Positions 31,801-44,952 of a stretch of DNA of 64,000 bases are shown here, one piece after another. This stretch comes from Cryphonectria parasitica EP155. Its lineage: Eukaryota > Ascomycota > Sordariomycetes > Diaporthales > Cryphonectriaceae. The notes beneath the pieces are model-generated. The model worked only from the letters and a program-made list of their open reading frames with translations, searched no databases and was not told the origin of the DNA. The stretch's first letter is position 1, and every line of letters begins with the position of its first letter. The stretch covers positions 4,740,068 to 4,804,067 of the forward strand of contig NW_024468910.1 of the NCBI RefSeq assembly GCF_011745365.1. The letters are read 5' to 3'. Both the position numbers and the translations under genes were made by a program.

Positions 31801-34800
31801 CTATCGTTGTGATGCCAAAATGACTGCCAATGGTGTAGCAGTGGAGTTGAGGCTAGTTTTTGTTTTCCAGTATTTTATCAATTTTTCCATGGCGTTTCCG
31901 ATGTTCTCCTGCGGTTCCCATGAGTTTTCGCTTGCTGAGTAATCTTTCCACTTGATGAGGTATTTGAGCGTATTGTTGTTGCTTCTGTACTTGAGGATCT
32001 TCTCCACTTTGTATTCTGGTTTATTGTTTTCTACTTCCGCTGTATTATTCATTAGTATTTTCTGTACTGTTGATTTCAGCAGTAAGATGTGGAAAACCGA
32101 GTATATCCTTATCCTATGAGGTAATGCTAATTTGTAATTGATTGGAAAGATCTGTTATAAGATTTTGAATAATTCTAACTTCTTATAGTTGAGTTTATTG
32201 CTAAGTTTTGTTATTTTAATGTTTTTTTGAAGTAGATAAATCTTATTTTCCTTCTATAGGATTAGTTTCTTAATTCTTTTGGAGTTTGCATATTATACTA
32301 TTCGTTTCTAGATGAATTGTAGTTCTGATTGGAGTTTCTTCTGAATTTTCTTAATCTTCTTAATTTTCTTATCTGCAGCTTTTATATTCGCTTCTAGCAA
32401 TATCTTGTAATAAGCTGTTGAGTTATATTTATAGAGTATGAAGAATAATAATCTCTTTATTATGCTTATATCTGCATTATTATAAGCGAACTATGCAAAA
32501 AGTAATAAATTAATCTAATTATTTTATTTTTAGTTGATATAGTATTAAAGATATTATTTAATAATTTGATTTATTCTTTCTATCTGTTTATCTGTTTGTA
32601 AATAAAATGCTATAGATATTCTGTAGTATGTTCTAAGCTGTTTTATAAGTAAAGTTTAAAACTTTGAGTTGAACTTTCTATTTCTATTAGAGATTACTTC
32701 TTCTGATATGCTATAGTTAGCAATAATTATTCTAAGGAATATATATGCAAGTTCTTCTGCTATACTGCTTTTCTTATAGAGAAGAAAATAAGTATATTTG
32801 CTTAGTTTGCAAATCATTACTAGAATGCTATTATATTATATCTTAGTTAAGAGTTCTTGTAAGAAAGATAGCTTAATAATAAAGTTTAGATTGATGGATT
32901 GCTAAATAGTTATAAGTATTAATAAGAAATGCAGTAGTTTATAAGATTTATATCTTTCTGCTTTGTTCTTCTTGCAGCTATTATATTATTATAAAATATT
33001 CTTAATTCTTTTCCTAAAGCTTAATAGATTTCAGTATCTTTTAATGCATTTATAAATTGCTCTGACTTTCTAGTATCTATATGCTAGTATACTGTATATA
33101 TTCTTAATATAATTGTTTTATTTATCTGAGATTATTAATTCTGAATTCTTTTCTGAGAGTTCTATTTTAAAAGCAGCATTCAGTTCTCTGTATATATTAA
33201 CAAGATTTTCTGATTTATCTTGAATAAAGATATTTTATATATCTGAAGAATCTGCATCTCGATAATCTGATCTTCTGCTGAGAGCATCTGCTTATTCATT
33301 CTCTAAGCTTTTGCAATATATAATCTTGAAATTGAATTATAAGAAGAATTCTATTTATCTAATTTATTATTTATTCAAAATCTTAGTTATTATAAATATA
33401 GTTAGATTCTTATAATCCGAGTAAACTATAATTGAGTATTATATGCTAATAAGATAGTATTGCTACTTCTTGAAAGCTTTCATTATTGCTATGAGTTTCT
33501 GATTAAGAATTCTGTAATTGATTTTCAAGCTATTCAATTTCTTTAAAAAGTTGCTTATAATTCTTAGATACTCTTAATCATCTTGCTAGCTAAGTTATTC
33601 TTCGAGTATATATTCTAATGCATTAGTCTTAATTTCAAAGGATTTGTAGGGATTTGCTTTATACAGAATTGGTTCTAAGATAATATGCTTAATAATCTTA
33701 TTGAAAGCTTCTTGTACTTTGAGAGTTTATTTGAAGAGCTGCTTCTTTTTAGTAAGATTTGTAAGAGAATGTGCAATCCAGCTGTAGTTCTTAATAAACT
33801 GCTTGTAGAAGTTGATATATCTGAGGAAAGATTTAATATCCCTAATGTTTCTGAGAACTAGCTAATTCCTAATAGCTTCTATCTTGTTTTTCTATAGCTT
33901 AATGCATTCTAGCTTAATTGTAAATTCGAAGTAGTTAATCTTTTGTATGTGAAAGTAACTCTTTGCGGATTTTATAAGAAGTTTTGCATTTTGAAGCATT
34001 TGCAATACTATTTCTATATATTTCTTATATTCTTTAAGTATTTGAGAGTAGATAAGGATATTATTGAAATAAGCAATGATGAACTGATTCAGATGCTTGC
34101 ATAGAATATAATTGATTATTTTCTGGAATAAAGCTGGAATATTTGTTAAATCAAAAAGCATAATCAAATATTCATAGTATTCATAGCATATTCTGAAAGC
34201 AGTTTTCTATTCTTCTTCTTTCTTTACTCTAATTAGATTATAAGCTTCTTTTAGATTTAGAATTATAAACTATTATGCTTCTTGCAGCTTATCTTATAAT
34301 TTCTTAATAAATAGCAATGAATATCAGTTCTTAATTATAATATTGTTGAATTACTTGTAGTTAATATATAGCTTAAGCTTGCTATTCTTTTTAAATACAA
34401 ACAGGATAGAATATCCTGCTGATAATTGCAATGATTATATATATTCCTTCTTAAGATTCTTATCAAGATATTTCTTAAATGCTTCTAATTATGCTTTATT
34501 TAGTTCATAAATAGGAAAGAACTTGGATTGTTTTTCTTCTTGTAGCAGGATCTTGTAGTTATATAGGCTGTATTCTGATAATTCTGTATTCAATTCTCTC
34601 TGAAATAGTTTCTTAAACTTGTAATATTCTTGTAATATGTTTGTAAGTATTGATTCTGATTCTTGTGCTGTTTCTGCTATTTAGAGGAATAGTAGGTACT
34701 GTTAAGCATGCTTCTTTTCATTCGTTGTTTTTAGCGATGTTTTTGAGAGCTTTAAGTATTCGCTCTGAGCTGAATCAAGCGCTTGAGAGCTTAGTTTCGA

Positions 34801-35688
34801 GGTTTTTTCCGTATAGGTTTATAATTCATATTCTGAAGCTTTTTCTTGTTGCTTCGGAGCGAACTAACTTGCTAAGAGTCTCGCTTCCGTTGTTTTGCTA
34901 ATCTGTTAGCACTCTAGCATTGTTTAGGTTTGCTTGTTACTAGATTCTTCTTCTTGAATTGCTAGCTCTGCTAATTTGGAAATATATATAAAGTTATTTA
35001 AAGCTTCTTTTTCCAAGTATTCTTTAATAATTAGCTTTGATTCTGCATTGTTGATTGCAACTATCTCTCTGGGTATAGCTTGTTCTCATAAGATCTAGCT
35101 AGTAGTTTAATTAATTCGAGAATTGTACTCTTTGAGCTATAGAAGCTTTATAATTAGCTTATACTATGCTATATCTATAATGTTAAAAAAAGCTTTAATT
35201 ATGCATTCTTGGATTGAGATAGATAAATAATCAGTCTTCTTATTAATTACTTCTTGATTGTATATAACAGATTATTCTTTTATAATGCTGAAAGTATATG
35301 AGCATCTCTTCTATCTCTATTATAGTTATGCTTAATTAATAATATATAGAAATATAAAGTTTTCCTGAGCGCTACTATTCAATAGTACGCTGTATTTATA
35401 TTCTTGAATATATATATTAAACTTGATATAAGCGTAATTTATTCTAAAAGCTTTATATAAGAATTGCTTTAGTCTAATTATTTGCAGTTTCTTTATAAGC
35501 AATTCTGTTCTTTTAAGTTTATTAAGAACTATTTATTCTTTTAAGCCTGCTTTGCTACTTCTCAAGCAAGCTTCTTAGCTTGCTTTTGCTTATATTATTA
35601 TTATTTCTAATCTTTCTTTTATTAATGCTAGTTGCAAACTTTATTATTAATATGAATTATACAGAATATCATCTTATACTGCTACTAT
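31801..35688 (-). pseudogene. H pol: protease-RT-RNase H-integrase-chromodomain
   Basis: 1296-codon phase. Protease seen as LLNSSAQENF near 35365-35390. RT: FIIAYFNNILIYSQ (about 34035-34085), YLDD as YFNN. Integrase in 32400-33100. The C-terminal 300 nt is intact: RIYSVFHILLLKST, then chromodomain EYKVEKILKYRSNNNTLKYL, IKWKDYSASENSWEPQENIG, all aromatic positions kept. The tail (SLNSTATPLAVILASQR) is longer than in other copies. Elsewhere many RIP-type stops. Confidence 0.88.
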
Positions 35689-37595
35689 TTTATCTTCTTA
35701 TTTATACATTGTATAGAATAGTTATTTAGTAGCTTAATATATGCATTGTAATGCTGTTTATTAAGAACTTTTCTAAAGCGAAGTTTCTTTTCTTCAATAG
35801 CTTGAAGGATTTGTTCTGATTCTCTAACAGAGAACTATTCATATTACATCTTGTTCGAGAAATACGTTCTGCAGCTATGATAAATGCAGAAGATTTATGC
35901 TAGTTTGTAGTATAGATTGTAGAGTAAGCTGATTCAAGGATTCTTATCTTCTTATGCCTCAATATTCTGCAAGGGAATGCAGATGAAGAGCTCTTTCAGC
36001 TCTATTCCGTAAATAAGATATTCGATTCATATTATTTCCTTGTTTCACTTAATGCTGAAGAAAAATCTTCCTTTAAGCTTATTAAGCATATTATTTGCAG
36101 AAAGCTTCTGCAGGCTGCTAGATTGTTTGCTCTAGCTTAATTCTTCTATTGCTTGAAAAATGTTTTCGGTATTATTTAAGTATTCATACTAATAACTAAG
36201 AGGATACTATCTCTTATTCATATCTCTGATTATAATGCTTAGTATAAGCAATGAAGAATGTTAAAGAGTATTATTGCTAAGCTCTTCTTTCAATACCTAA
36301 ATACTTTATTCCACAATATAAAAGCAGTTCGAGTTGCTACTCGTAGAAGTGCTAAGCATGCACTCTCATCCTGCTATTGCTATTTATCTGCAGCGCTTAG
36401 ATTTCTAAGAGAACTATTCTAAACCTTTCTTACTCAAGAAATGTATTAAGCAGTTATTATTATAGCAGAATATTCAGCTAAGATTTCCGTAATTAATAGA
36501 GTTCAATACTTGCTTTAAAGGAGTATTTTTGCTTAATTGATTGAATTTCTATTATCAAGCAATATTTATCTAGCATTCTTTCTGAACTAATTGCTATTTG
36601 TTCTTCCGAAGTTGATAGCAGTTGCATATAATGTATTCTTATTTATTGCAGTTATAGCAAATAATGCTATTCTTCTTGCTATATTGTTTATTAGTTGCAT
36701 TAAGTTCTATGAAATTAGTATGTATAGTACTATTTTGAGCTATGCTGCTTTATTATTTGCTATTCTTATATTGGAATTTCTTGCTTATATTAGCTGGAAA
36801 TCTCCAAGTTTAATTTTCTTTTTTCTTGAATTTCTCTATCTATTATTCGTATAAACAGTTATTAATGCGAATTGCTTGATTAGAGAATATTGCAAAGTTC
36901 TCTAGCTAATTCTGCTTGAAGATTTCATTCTTAATATTATTCTTGAATTTCTTATAATAGTATTCTATAAGATTCTTGTTTTCTTACGAAAGTCTTGCTA
37001 AGAGCTGCTTAAATCTGACTATATAAGCAGAAGCTAACTTAGTTTGCCTGAGATTCATGAGCTGCTAAGCTATAATGCATTCTTTATTAAGATTACTAAA
37101 GATCTCTTTAAAAGCTTTCTTAAAGCTTTCAAAGGAATCAAATATATTCTTAATATCTTGGATATATATATTAGGATTGTTCTGATGCTTTAAGTAGTTG
37201 TATAGAGAAGATTTGTACTAAATAAGAGTATTCTTTTCGAAGTAAGTTTTTGCAAGAATGATTTTCTCAGATTTCATAATAAACTGAATTGTATAATGCA
37301 AAAAGTATGCTCTGTAGTAGGTAAGGAATTCATATAGCATCTTCTGATTGCTGTTATATATAACAAGCTTATTCATTTTATATACCTTTTCAGTACTACT
37401 AATAACTATAGAAATGAACTGTATCTGCTGAGCTTGTTAAGCTAGCTAGGCCTGCTGGTTAGCAATAATAGCGCTTTGAGCCTGCTGTTGTTTGCACAGA
37501 TTCTAAATATGCTGAATAAGCTAGTATATCTGGTTAACTAGTTCTTTCTGAGTAGGAGCATGTAAGGATGAAAGAGTTTCTGAAGAAGCTATTGT
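35685..37595 (-). pseudogene. H gag remnant
   Basis: 1911-nt phase, equal to A gag. Knuckle near 36600-36660 reads CYNCNK*EYIICNCY (His as Tyr). Stops at Gln/Trp codons throughout. The Gln/Ala stretch of B is only partly preserved (near 37440-37500). Confidence 0.8.
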
Positions 37596-37651
37596 ATTCC
37601 GTATTACTTAAGAGGTAATACTGAATTATTCTTGAATAAGAATTGCTAAAA

Positions 37652-38096
37652 TGTAATGAGTATTGCAGCAATCCGAAGATTTCAAAGTATATAAAGGGGA
37701 TTTATGCTAACAAGAGCGGTATCAAAGTGCTAAATCCTTGAATACGGAACTGTATAAGTCTCAGTAAGTGATGCAAGTATTCACTGCTTTTGGAGCTATC
37801 AGAGTAGAGAGTAATCTGATACTTAGATTAGCAACTGAAGAGCTATATATAATGATCTATCTAATTAGTAATGAATGTGTTCTTATATATTCAGCTCTTC
37901 GTTGTGGCTCATCTGGCTTACCGTGATCCGTGATCTGTATTATGGTAATTCAGTGAGTGGCTCACTTGCTTCGTTGTGATCCAACCCTAACCCTTGCTTA
38001 CGTAATCCTGGGTGGTTGTCCGACGTTGGGTCATGACACCTGGTTCTTTGTAAGCGGGGCCTGTTTCGTGACTTGCATGTTGAATGAGTTATAACA
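37652..38096 (-). repeat. 5' LTR of H
   Basis: 445 bp, plus strand TGTAATGAGTATTGC...GAGTTATAACA. Same U3 type as 30631-31075. TATATAAG core seen reversed (CTTATATATTC, 37881-37891). Confidence 0.92.
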
Positions 38097-38974
38097 TCTG
38101 ATTTATATTCTATTTCTGCTATCTGAAAAAATAATAGATATTATTAAGCATTCTTTCTTTCTTATATTATATAAAGAATTATTGCTTTCTTTCTTTTGCT
38201 TAATTATTGCTTATTAATCTATATTAAAGCGATTTCTTTAGAATATAATTTCTATTTCTTATTCTAACTTATAATATATTGCTTTAATACAAATCAATTA
38301 TTTTATATTAATATTTGCATTCTTATCTCTATAATCTGCAAGAATTCTAGTATAATAATAGCATTTTTTCTATTAAATTCTTCTTCTTTTGCTATTAGCT
38401 TTGCTAATCTAAAGATATATATAAATTTATTTAAAGCTTCTTTTCTTAAATATTCTTTAATAACTAAATTTGATTCTATATTATTAATTATAATCATCTT
38501 ATTAAGTATAGCTTATTTCTAAGAAATCTAGCTAATAATTCAATTAATTTAAGAATTATACTGCTTAAGCTAAGAAATATTTAGAATTAATTTGTATTTT
38601 ATTATATCTATAATATTAAAAATAATAAATATTATATAATCTTAAATCAAAATTAATAGATAATTAATTTCTATATTAATTATATCTTGATTATATATAA
38701 TAGTTTATTCTTTTATAATAAAGAAATTATAAGTTTTCTTGTTCTAATACTAATTAATATATGCTTTGTTAATAATTCTAAGAGATATAAAGTTTTCTTA
38801 AGCATTATTATTCAATAGAGCTTTATACTTATTTCTATAAATATAAGCATTGAGTTTTATATATACTTTGTTTCTGCTATATATAGCATATAGAAACTTT
38901 TAAGCTCTGATTGCTTATAATTCTATTATAAACGATTCTTTTCTTTTGAAGTCTGAGCTTATTATGCTGCTTTC
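38097..38974 (-). mobile_element. Gypsy G fragment 2 (protease region)
   Basis: Continues G after H: TCTGATTTATATTCTATTTC corresponds to the sequence in H near 34655. Covers the linker and protease, ending with CTTTC (38970-38974), the duplication of solo LTR M. No intact ORF; the repeated 60-90-codon hydrophobic frames here are antisense shadows. Confidence 0.8.
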
Positions 38975-39520
38975 TATTAGTTTACTATTTTCAATAGTAA
39001 CTATCTCTAACAAAAAGAATAAACTTTTCACATAAAAGTTTAAACTATAAACTAAGAAGCAAAAGCTCCGAAAAGGAATTTCAGCTAATTACTTTAATTC
39101 AAACATTCTTATTGAAATTAAACAAACAAATAAATACTATAGAATAGAATTCCTAACAAAAGAAACATTCTTATTTAAATTAAACAAACAAATAACTATA
39201 GAATAAAATTCCTATTGAAATTAGATAACAAGCTATTTCAATTCCAGTAACTAAATGTTATTTGAAAATCTAAATTGAAACTAATTAAATAAAGAATGTA
39301 TAAACAAATAAAGAATGTTATAATTTAACTAATAACAAAGAAATAAACAAATTAGTTGAATTAGTAAATTTCTATTGAAAGAAATTCAAAGATAAATAGT
39401 CTGTATATTTCCTTCTTAATTCAAAATAGAAATATAGTATCAAGCAATTCAATCAAGCCTTTCAACCAACTATTAACTATTTTAACTAACTAGTATTTCC
39501 CTCTTCCTACTATTTTTTGA
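38975..39520 (+). repeat. Solo Copia LTR M
   Basis: 546-bp copy of the F LTR in the opposite orientation, TATTAGTTTACT...CTACTATTTTTTGA, with perfect target duplication CTTTC (38970-38974 / 39521-39525) and no internal region. It is 59 bp longer than the F LTR owing to an internal tandem duplication of about 60 bp (39104-39225, each unit starting CATTCTTATT). Confidence 0.88.
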
Positions 39521-39525
39521 CTTTC

Positions 39526-39980
39526 TAAGCAAGCTTTCTAGCTTATTACTATTCATACTAATATCTCTTCCTAGCTTCTTGCTTATTATACTAGTTGCAA
39601 ACTTTATTGCTTATATAAATAATATAGTTAATTATCTAATATTGCTATCATTTCATCTTGCTATTAATATAGTTTCAAAAGCTATTTGCTAATAATTCGA
39701 TATATATATTATTATATCTTATTTTAAGAATTTCTCTAAATCTAATACTAGATTTCTCAATAATTTGAATAATTTATCCCTATTCTCATACTAGAAATTA
39801 TTCATATTTAACTTTTTTTGAAAAGTATAGCTTGCAATTATAGCTAATATATAAGATCTAAGCAGTTTTATAATAATCTTAATACATATAATCAATTCTG
39901 AATTCTTTATATTAAACTAATTCTATACTATAAATAGAAATATAAATAAAGAATTTTTTAAAGCTGAGTTTATATACTAT
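39526..39980 (-). mobile_element. Gypsy G fragment 3 (gag/pol junction)
   Basis: Resumes G after M and ends at the I insertion (39981). Junction motif ATGATAGCA on minus at about 39651. Aligns with C 22195-22630 and I 44830-45280. No ORF. The remainder of G lies beyond I, outside the window. Confidence 0.78.
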
Positions 39981-40424
39981 TGTAATGAATACACTGCAAT
40001 ATCCAAAGATCTGAAGTATACAAAGAGTTTATGCTAACAAGAGCGGTATCAAAGTAGAATTCACTGAATACGGAATATAACTGTAATCCATACAAGTGCT
40101 AATCATTCGCCTTTGGAGCTATTCAAGTATATAACAAATGAATACTTAGATTAACAACTGAAGAGCTATATCCTAGTAGTCTATCTAGTAGTAATGAACG
40201 TATTCTTATATATCCAGCTCTTCAGTATAGCTCATCTTGGATTATTAACTATCCAAGTAATTCAAGCTTATTGGATCATTCTAATAATCCAATAATTCAT
40301 CTCTGCTGTAATTCTTATTCTGAATTACATAATCCCTGCTAGTTATCCAACGTTGAGTTGCAATATCTAGTTCTTTGTTTAGCAGAGCCTGTTCTGTAAT
40401 CTGCATATTGAATGGGTTATAACA
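39981..40424 (-). repeat. 3' LTR of I
   Basis: 444 bp; plus strand TGTAATGAATACACTGC...GGTTATAACA. U3 carries GGATTATTAACTATCC / GGATCATTCTAATAATCC-type short inverted repeats, akin to D and E. Confidence 0.9.
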
Positions 40425-40517
40425 TCATCTCCCTTCTATTAGTTGTTGTTCTCAATGATCTTTTGTAAGTTTCCTGGCAAGCTATTCTTGTGCGGGATTA
40501 TGCTTTCCTAATTCGTT

Positions 40518-41144
40518 ATATCGAACAGAATTAACAAATCTTGCATTCTTAAATCTCGTTCTCGAAAAATCGTGGAATGTGAAAGTTTCCTTTCCGTTAT
40601 TCTTCAAAATTCTTTCTCCATGCTTTCCTGTTCGTTTTATAAGGATCAGAAAATTCCTTTCTGTTAGATTTCTCCTTTCGATTCTTCTTGCTATGCTGAA
40701 TGTATTCAGCTTAATCTATCGAATTGCAATATTCGTGGCTTAATTTCTGTTTAACTGAACTGAGTAGCTGCTTAATACTGCTGTTTGAAAGCTGAGATGA
40801 AAGCTACTTAGAAGGAAATTGTTGCTCTAAATACTAAGCTTCTTCGTTTTCAAAAACAGAAGCAAATGTGATATAAGAAGATGATGCAAGCTATTCATTA
40901 TAATATCAATAATGTAAAAGAGTTGAAATGTATTAAAGCTAAGAAGGAGCATTATCGTGCTGCTGTAGCTGTATAGGAGATAGCTCTCGAGAAGGCTGCT
41001 GTAATAGCTAAGGATTCTTTCTTTGAGAGTTTTAACTGGAATTCTGTGGATATAGGGAATTCCGTAGTAAACTAATTTAGTTTTCTGAAGAGTAAAGCTT
41101 CTGAAGCTTCTGAGTTTCAGTTCGGGGCAGAGCAATTGTTTTAA
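40518..41144 (+). pseudogene. Antisense accessory ORF of I
   Basis: 627-nt frame on the strand opposite to I pol, no net indel relative to A and B. Begins (ATA for ATG) SNRINKSCILKSRSRK. Cys module: LSCSFYKDQKIPFC, SSCYAECIQLNLSNCNIRG. Coiled coil: KEIVALNTKLLRFQKQKQM, KKMMQAIHYNINNVKELK. C-terminus: ESFNWNSVDIGNSVVN, FQFGAEQLF. Eight stops, nearly all readable as Gln or Trp. Its TAA (41142-41144) overlaps the pol TAA on the other strand (41141-41143). Confidence 0.72.
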
Positions 41145-44100
41145 GTGCTAGTTTTCTTTTTTCAATACTTAGCTATCTTTTCCTAAGCATTTTTAATGTT
41201 TTTCTATAGTTCTTATAAATTCTCGCTTGCTAAGTAATTCTTTTATTTAATAAGATATTCTTATATGCTATTTATGCTTCTATACTTAAGAATTCTTTTA
41301 ATCTTATATTCAAGTTTATCATTTTCTATTTCTATTATATTATCTATAAATATTTCCTATATTACTAATTCTAGCAGTAAAATATAAAAAACTGAGTATA
41401 TTCTTATTCTATAAGATAATGCTAATTTATAGTTAATTAAGAAAATCTATTATAAGATTTTAAATAATTCTAATTTCTTATAATTGAATTTGTTATTAAG
41501 CTTAATTATTTTGATGTTTTTCCGAAATAGATAAGCTTTATTTCTCTTCTATAGGATTAGTTTCTCAATTTTTTTGGAGTTTATATATTATATTATTTGT
41601 TTCTGAATAAATTGTAATTCTAATTAAAATTCTTTCTAAACTTTCTTAATCTTTTTAATTCTTTTATTTACAGCTTTTGTATCTGTTTTTAGCAATGCTT
41701 TATAATAAGCTATTGAATTATATCTGTAGAATATAAAGAATAATAATTTCTTTATTATGCTTATATCTACGCTATTATAAGCAAATTATATAAAAGATAA
41801 TAAATTAATCTAATTATTCTATTTCTAATTAATATAATATTAAAGATATTATTTAATAATCTAATTTATTTTTTTATTTATTTATTTATTTGCAAGTAAA
41901 ATACTATAAATATTCTATAGTATATTTCAAGCTATTTTATAAGCAAAGTTCAGAACTTTGAATTAAACTTTTTATCTTTATTAGAAATTACTTCTTTTAG
42001 TATGCTATGATTAGTAATGATTATTCTAAGAAATATATATATAAGTTCCTTTACTATACTGCTTTTCTTATAAGAGAGAAAATAAGCATACTTATTCAGT
42101 TTGCAAATTATTACTAGAATGCTATTATATTATACTTTAGTTAAGAGTTCTTATAAGAGAAGTAGCTTAATAATAAAGTTTAGATTAATAAATTACTAAA
42201 TAGTTATAAGTATTGATAAAAAGTATAGTAATCTATAAAGCTTATATTTTTCTACTTTATTCTTTTTGCAGCTATTATATTGCTATAAAATATTTTCAAT
42301 TCTTTTTCTAAAATCTAGCAGATTTTAGTATTTTTTAATACATTTATAAATTATTCTAACTTCTTAATATTTATATGCTAATATACTATATATATTTCTA
42401 ATATAGCTATCTTATTTATTTGAAATTATTGATTCTGAATTCTTTTCTGAAGATCTGATTCTAAAGATAGCATTTAGCTTTTTATATACATTAATAAGAT
42501 TCTCTGATTCATTTTGAATAAAAATATTCTATATATTCAAGAAATTCGCATCTTAATAATCTGATCTTCTGCTAAGAGTATCTATTTATTCATTTTCTAA
42601 GCTTTTGCAATATATAATTCTGAAATTAAATTATAAGAGAAATTCTGCTTATCTAATTTATTGCTTATTCAAGATCTTAATTATTATAAATATAATTAAA
42701 TTCTTATAATCTGAATAAATTATAATTGAATATTATATACTAATAAAATAATATTATTATTTCTTGAAAGCTTTTATTATTGCTATAAGCTTCTAATTCA
42801 GAATTCTATAATTAATTTCTAAGCTATTCAACTTTCTTGAAAAGTTGCTTATAATTCTTAAATACTTTTAATTATCTTATTAATTAAGCTATTTTCTGAA
42901 TATATATTCTAATATATTAGTTTTAATTTCAAATAGTTTATAGGAATCTGCTTTATATAGAATTAGCTCTAAGATAATATGCTTAATAATCTTATTAAAA
43001 GCTTTCTATATCTTGGAAATTTATTTAAAGAATTATTTCTTTTTAGTAAGATTTATAAGAAAGTATATAATTTAGCTATAATTCTTAATAAACTGCTTGT
43101 AAAAGTTAATATATTTAAGAAAAAATCTAATATTTCTAATATTTCTAGAAATTAGCTAATTTCTAATAGCTTTTATCTTATTTTTCTGTAGCTTAATACA
43201 TTCTAGCTTAATTATGAATCTAAGATAATTAACTTTCTATATATAAAAGTAATTCTTTATAGATTTTATAAGAAGTTTTGCATTCTAAAGTATTTGCAAT
43301 ACTATTTCTATATATTTCTTATATTCTTTTAATATTCAAGAGTAAATAAGAATATTATTAAGATATATAATAATAAACTAATTAAGATGCTTATATAGAA
43401 TATAATTAATTATTTTTTGAAATGAAGTTGAAATATTTGTTAAACTAAAAAGTATAATCAAATATTTATAATATCTATAGCATATTCTAAAAGCAATTTT
43501 TCATTTCTCTTTTTTCTTTATTTTAATTAGATTATAAGCTTTTTTGAAATCTAAAGCTATAAATTATTATACTTCTTATAATCTGTTTTATAGCTTCTTA
43601 ATAAATAATAATAAGTATTAGTTTTTAATTATAATATTATTAAGCTATTTATAATTAATATATAGCTAAAGCTTGCTATTCTTCTTAGATATAAATAGAA
43701 TAGAATATTCTGCTAATAATTATAATAATTATATATATTTCTTTTTAAGATTTTTATTAAGATATTCTCTAAATATTTCAAATTATACTTTATCTAGTTT
43801 ATAAATAAGAAAAAACTTAAGCTGTTTTCCTTTTTATAGTAGAATCTTGTAGTTATAAGAGCTATATTCTAATAATTCTGTATTCAATTCTTCTTGAAAT
43901 AATTTCTTGAACTTATAATACTTTTATAGTATGCTTGCAAATATTAGTTTTAATTTATATTCTGTTTCTGCTATCTGGAAGAATAATAGATATTATTGAA
44001 TATTCTTTCTTTCTTGTATTGTATAGGAAACTATTGCTTTCTTTCTTTTGCTGAGTTGCTATTTACTAGTTCAAATTAGAACGATTTCTCTAGAATATAA

Positions 44101-44952
44101 TTTTTATTCTTTATTCTAACTTGTAATATGCTGCTCTGATACAGACTAATTGTTTCGTATTAATATCTGCATTCTTTTTTCTATAACTTGCAAGAATTCT
44201 AGTATAATAATAGCATTCTTTCTGCTAAATTCTTCTTCTTCTATTAGCAGCTCTGCTAATCTGAAGATATATATAAATCTATTTAAAGCTTTTTTTCTCA
44301 AATATTCTTTAATAACTAAATTTAGTTCTATATTATCAATTACAATTATTCCATTAGATATAGCTTATTTCTAAGAAATTTAGCTAGTAGTTTAATTAAT
44401 TTGAGAATTATGCTGCTTAAGCTAAGAAATATTTAGAATTAATTTATATTCTGCTATATTTATAATATTAAAAGCAATAGATATTATATAATCTTGAATT
44501 AAGATTAATAAATAATTAATCTTTATATTAATTATATCTTAATTATATATAATAGTTTGTTCTTTTATAATAAAGAGATTATAAGTTTTCTTCTTTTAAT
44601 ACTAATCAATATATGCTTTGTTAATAATTCTAAGGAATATAAAGTTTTCTTAAGCGCTGCTATTTAATAAAGCTTTATACTTATTTTTATAAATATAAGC
44701 ATCGAGTTTTATATATGCTTTATTTTTGCTATATATAGCATATAAAGATCTTTGAGCTTTAATTATTTATAATTCTATTACAAACAATTCTTCTCTTTTG
44801 AAATCTAAGCTTGTTATACTGCTCTCTGAGCAAGCTTCCTAGCTTGTTGCTGCTTATACTAATATTTCTTCCTAGCTTCTTGCTTATTATGCTAGTTGCA
44901 AATCTTATTGCTTATATAGATAGTGCAGTTGATTATCTAATACTGCTACTAT
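41141..44952 (-). pseudogene. I pol remnant
   Basis: Chromodomain about 41150-41400, integrase 41500-42450, RNase H near 42560-43000, RT with YLNN near 43350-43370, protease LLNSSA-type near 44655-44675. One of the more heavily RIP-mutated pol copies (W, Q and R codons to stops). Confidence 0.75.

Larger units (their letters stand above)
30631..38096 (-). mobile_element. Full-length Gypsy chromovirus H
   Basis: 7466 bp, minus strand, two 445-bp LTRs. Target duplication TCTAA (30626-30630) versus TCTGA (38097-38101), differing by one RIP-type transition. Inserted in G, whose sequence continues on both sides. Pol phase unbroken from 35688 to 31801, gag from 37595 to 35685 (overlapping, -1). 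Carries the best-preserved antisense gene C-terminal half and an intact chromodomain. Confidence 0.93.

Noticed and set aside
34650..34901. 83-codon plus frame within H and the similar short frames 28146-28349 and 28368-28610
   Set aside because: Antisense to H pol and to the well-preserved F gag respectively; no start or conservation of their own.
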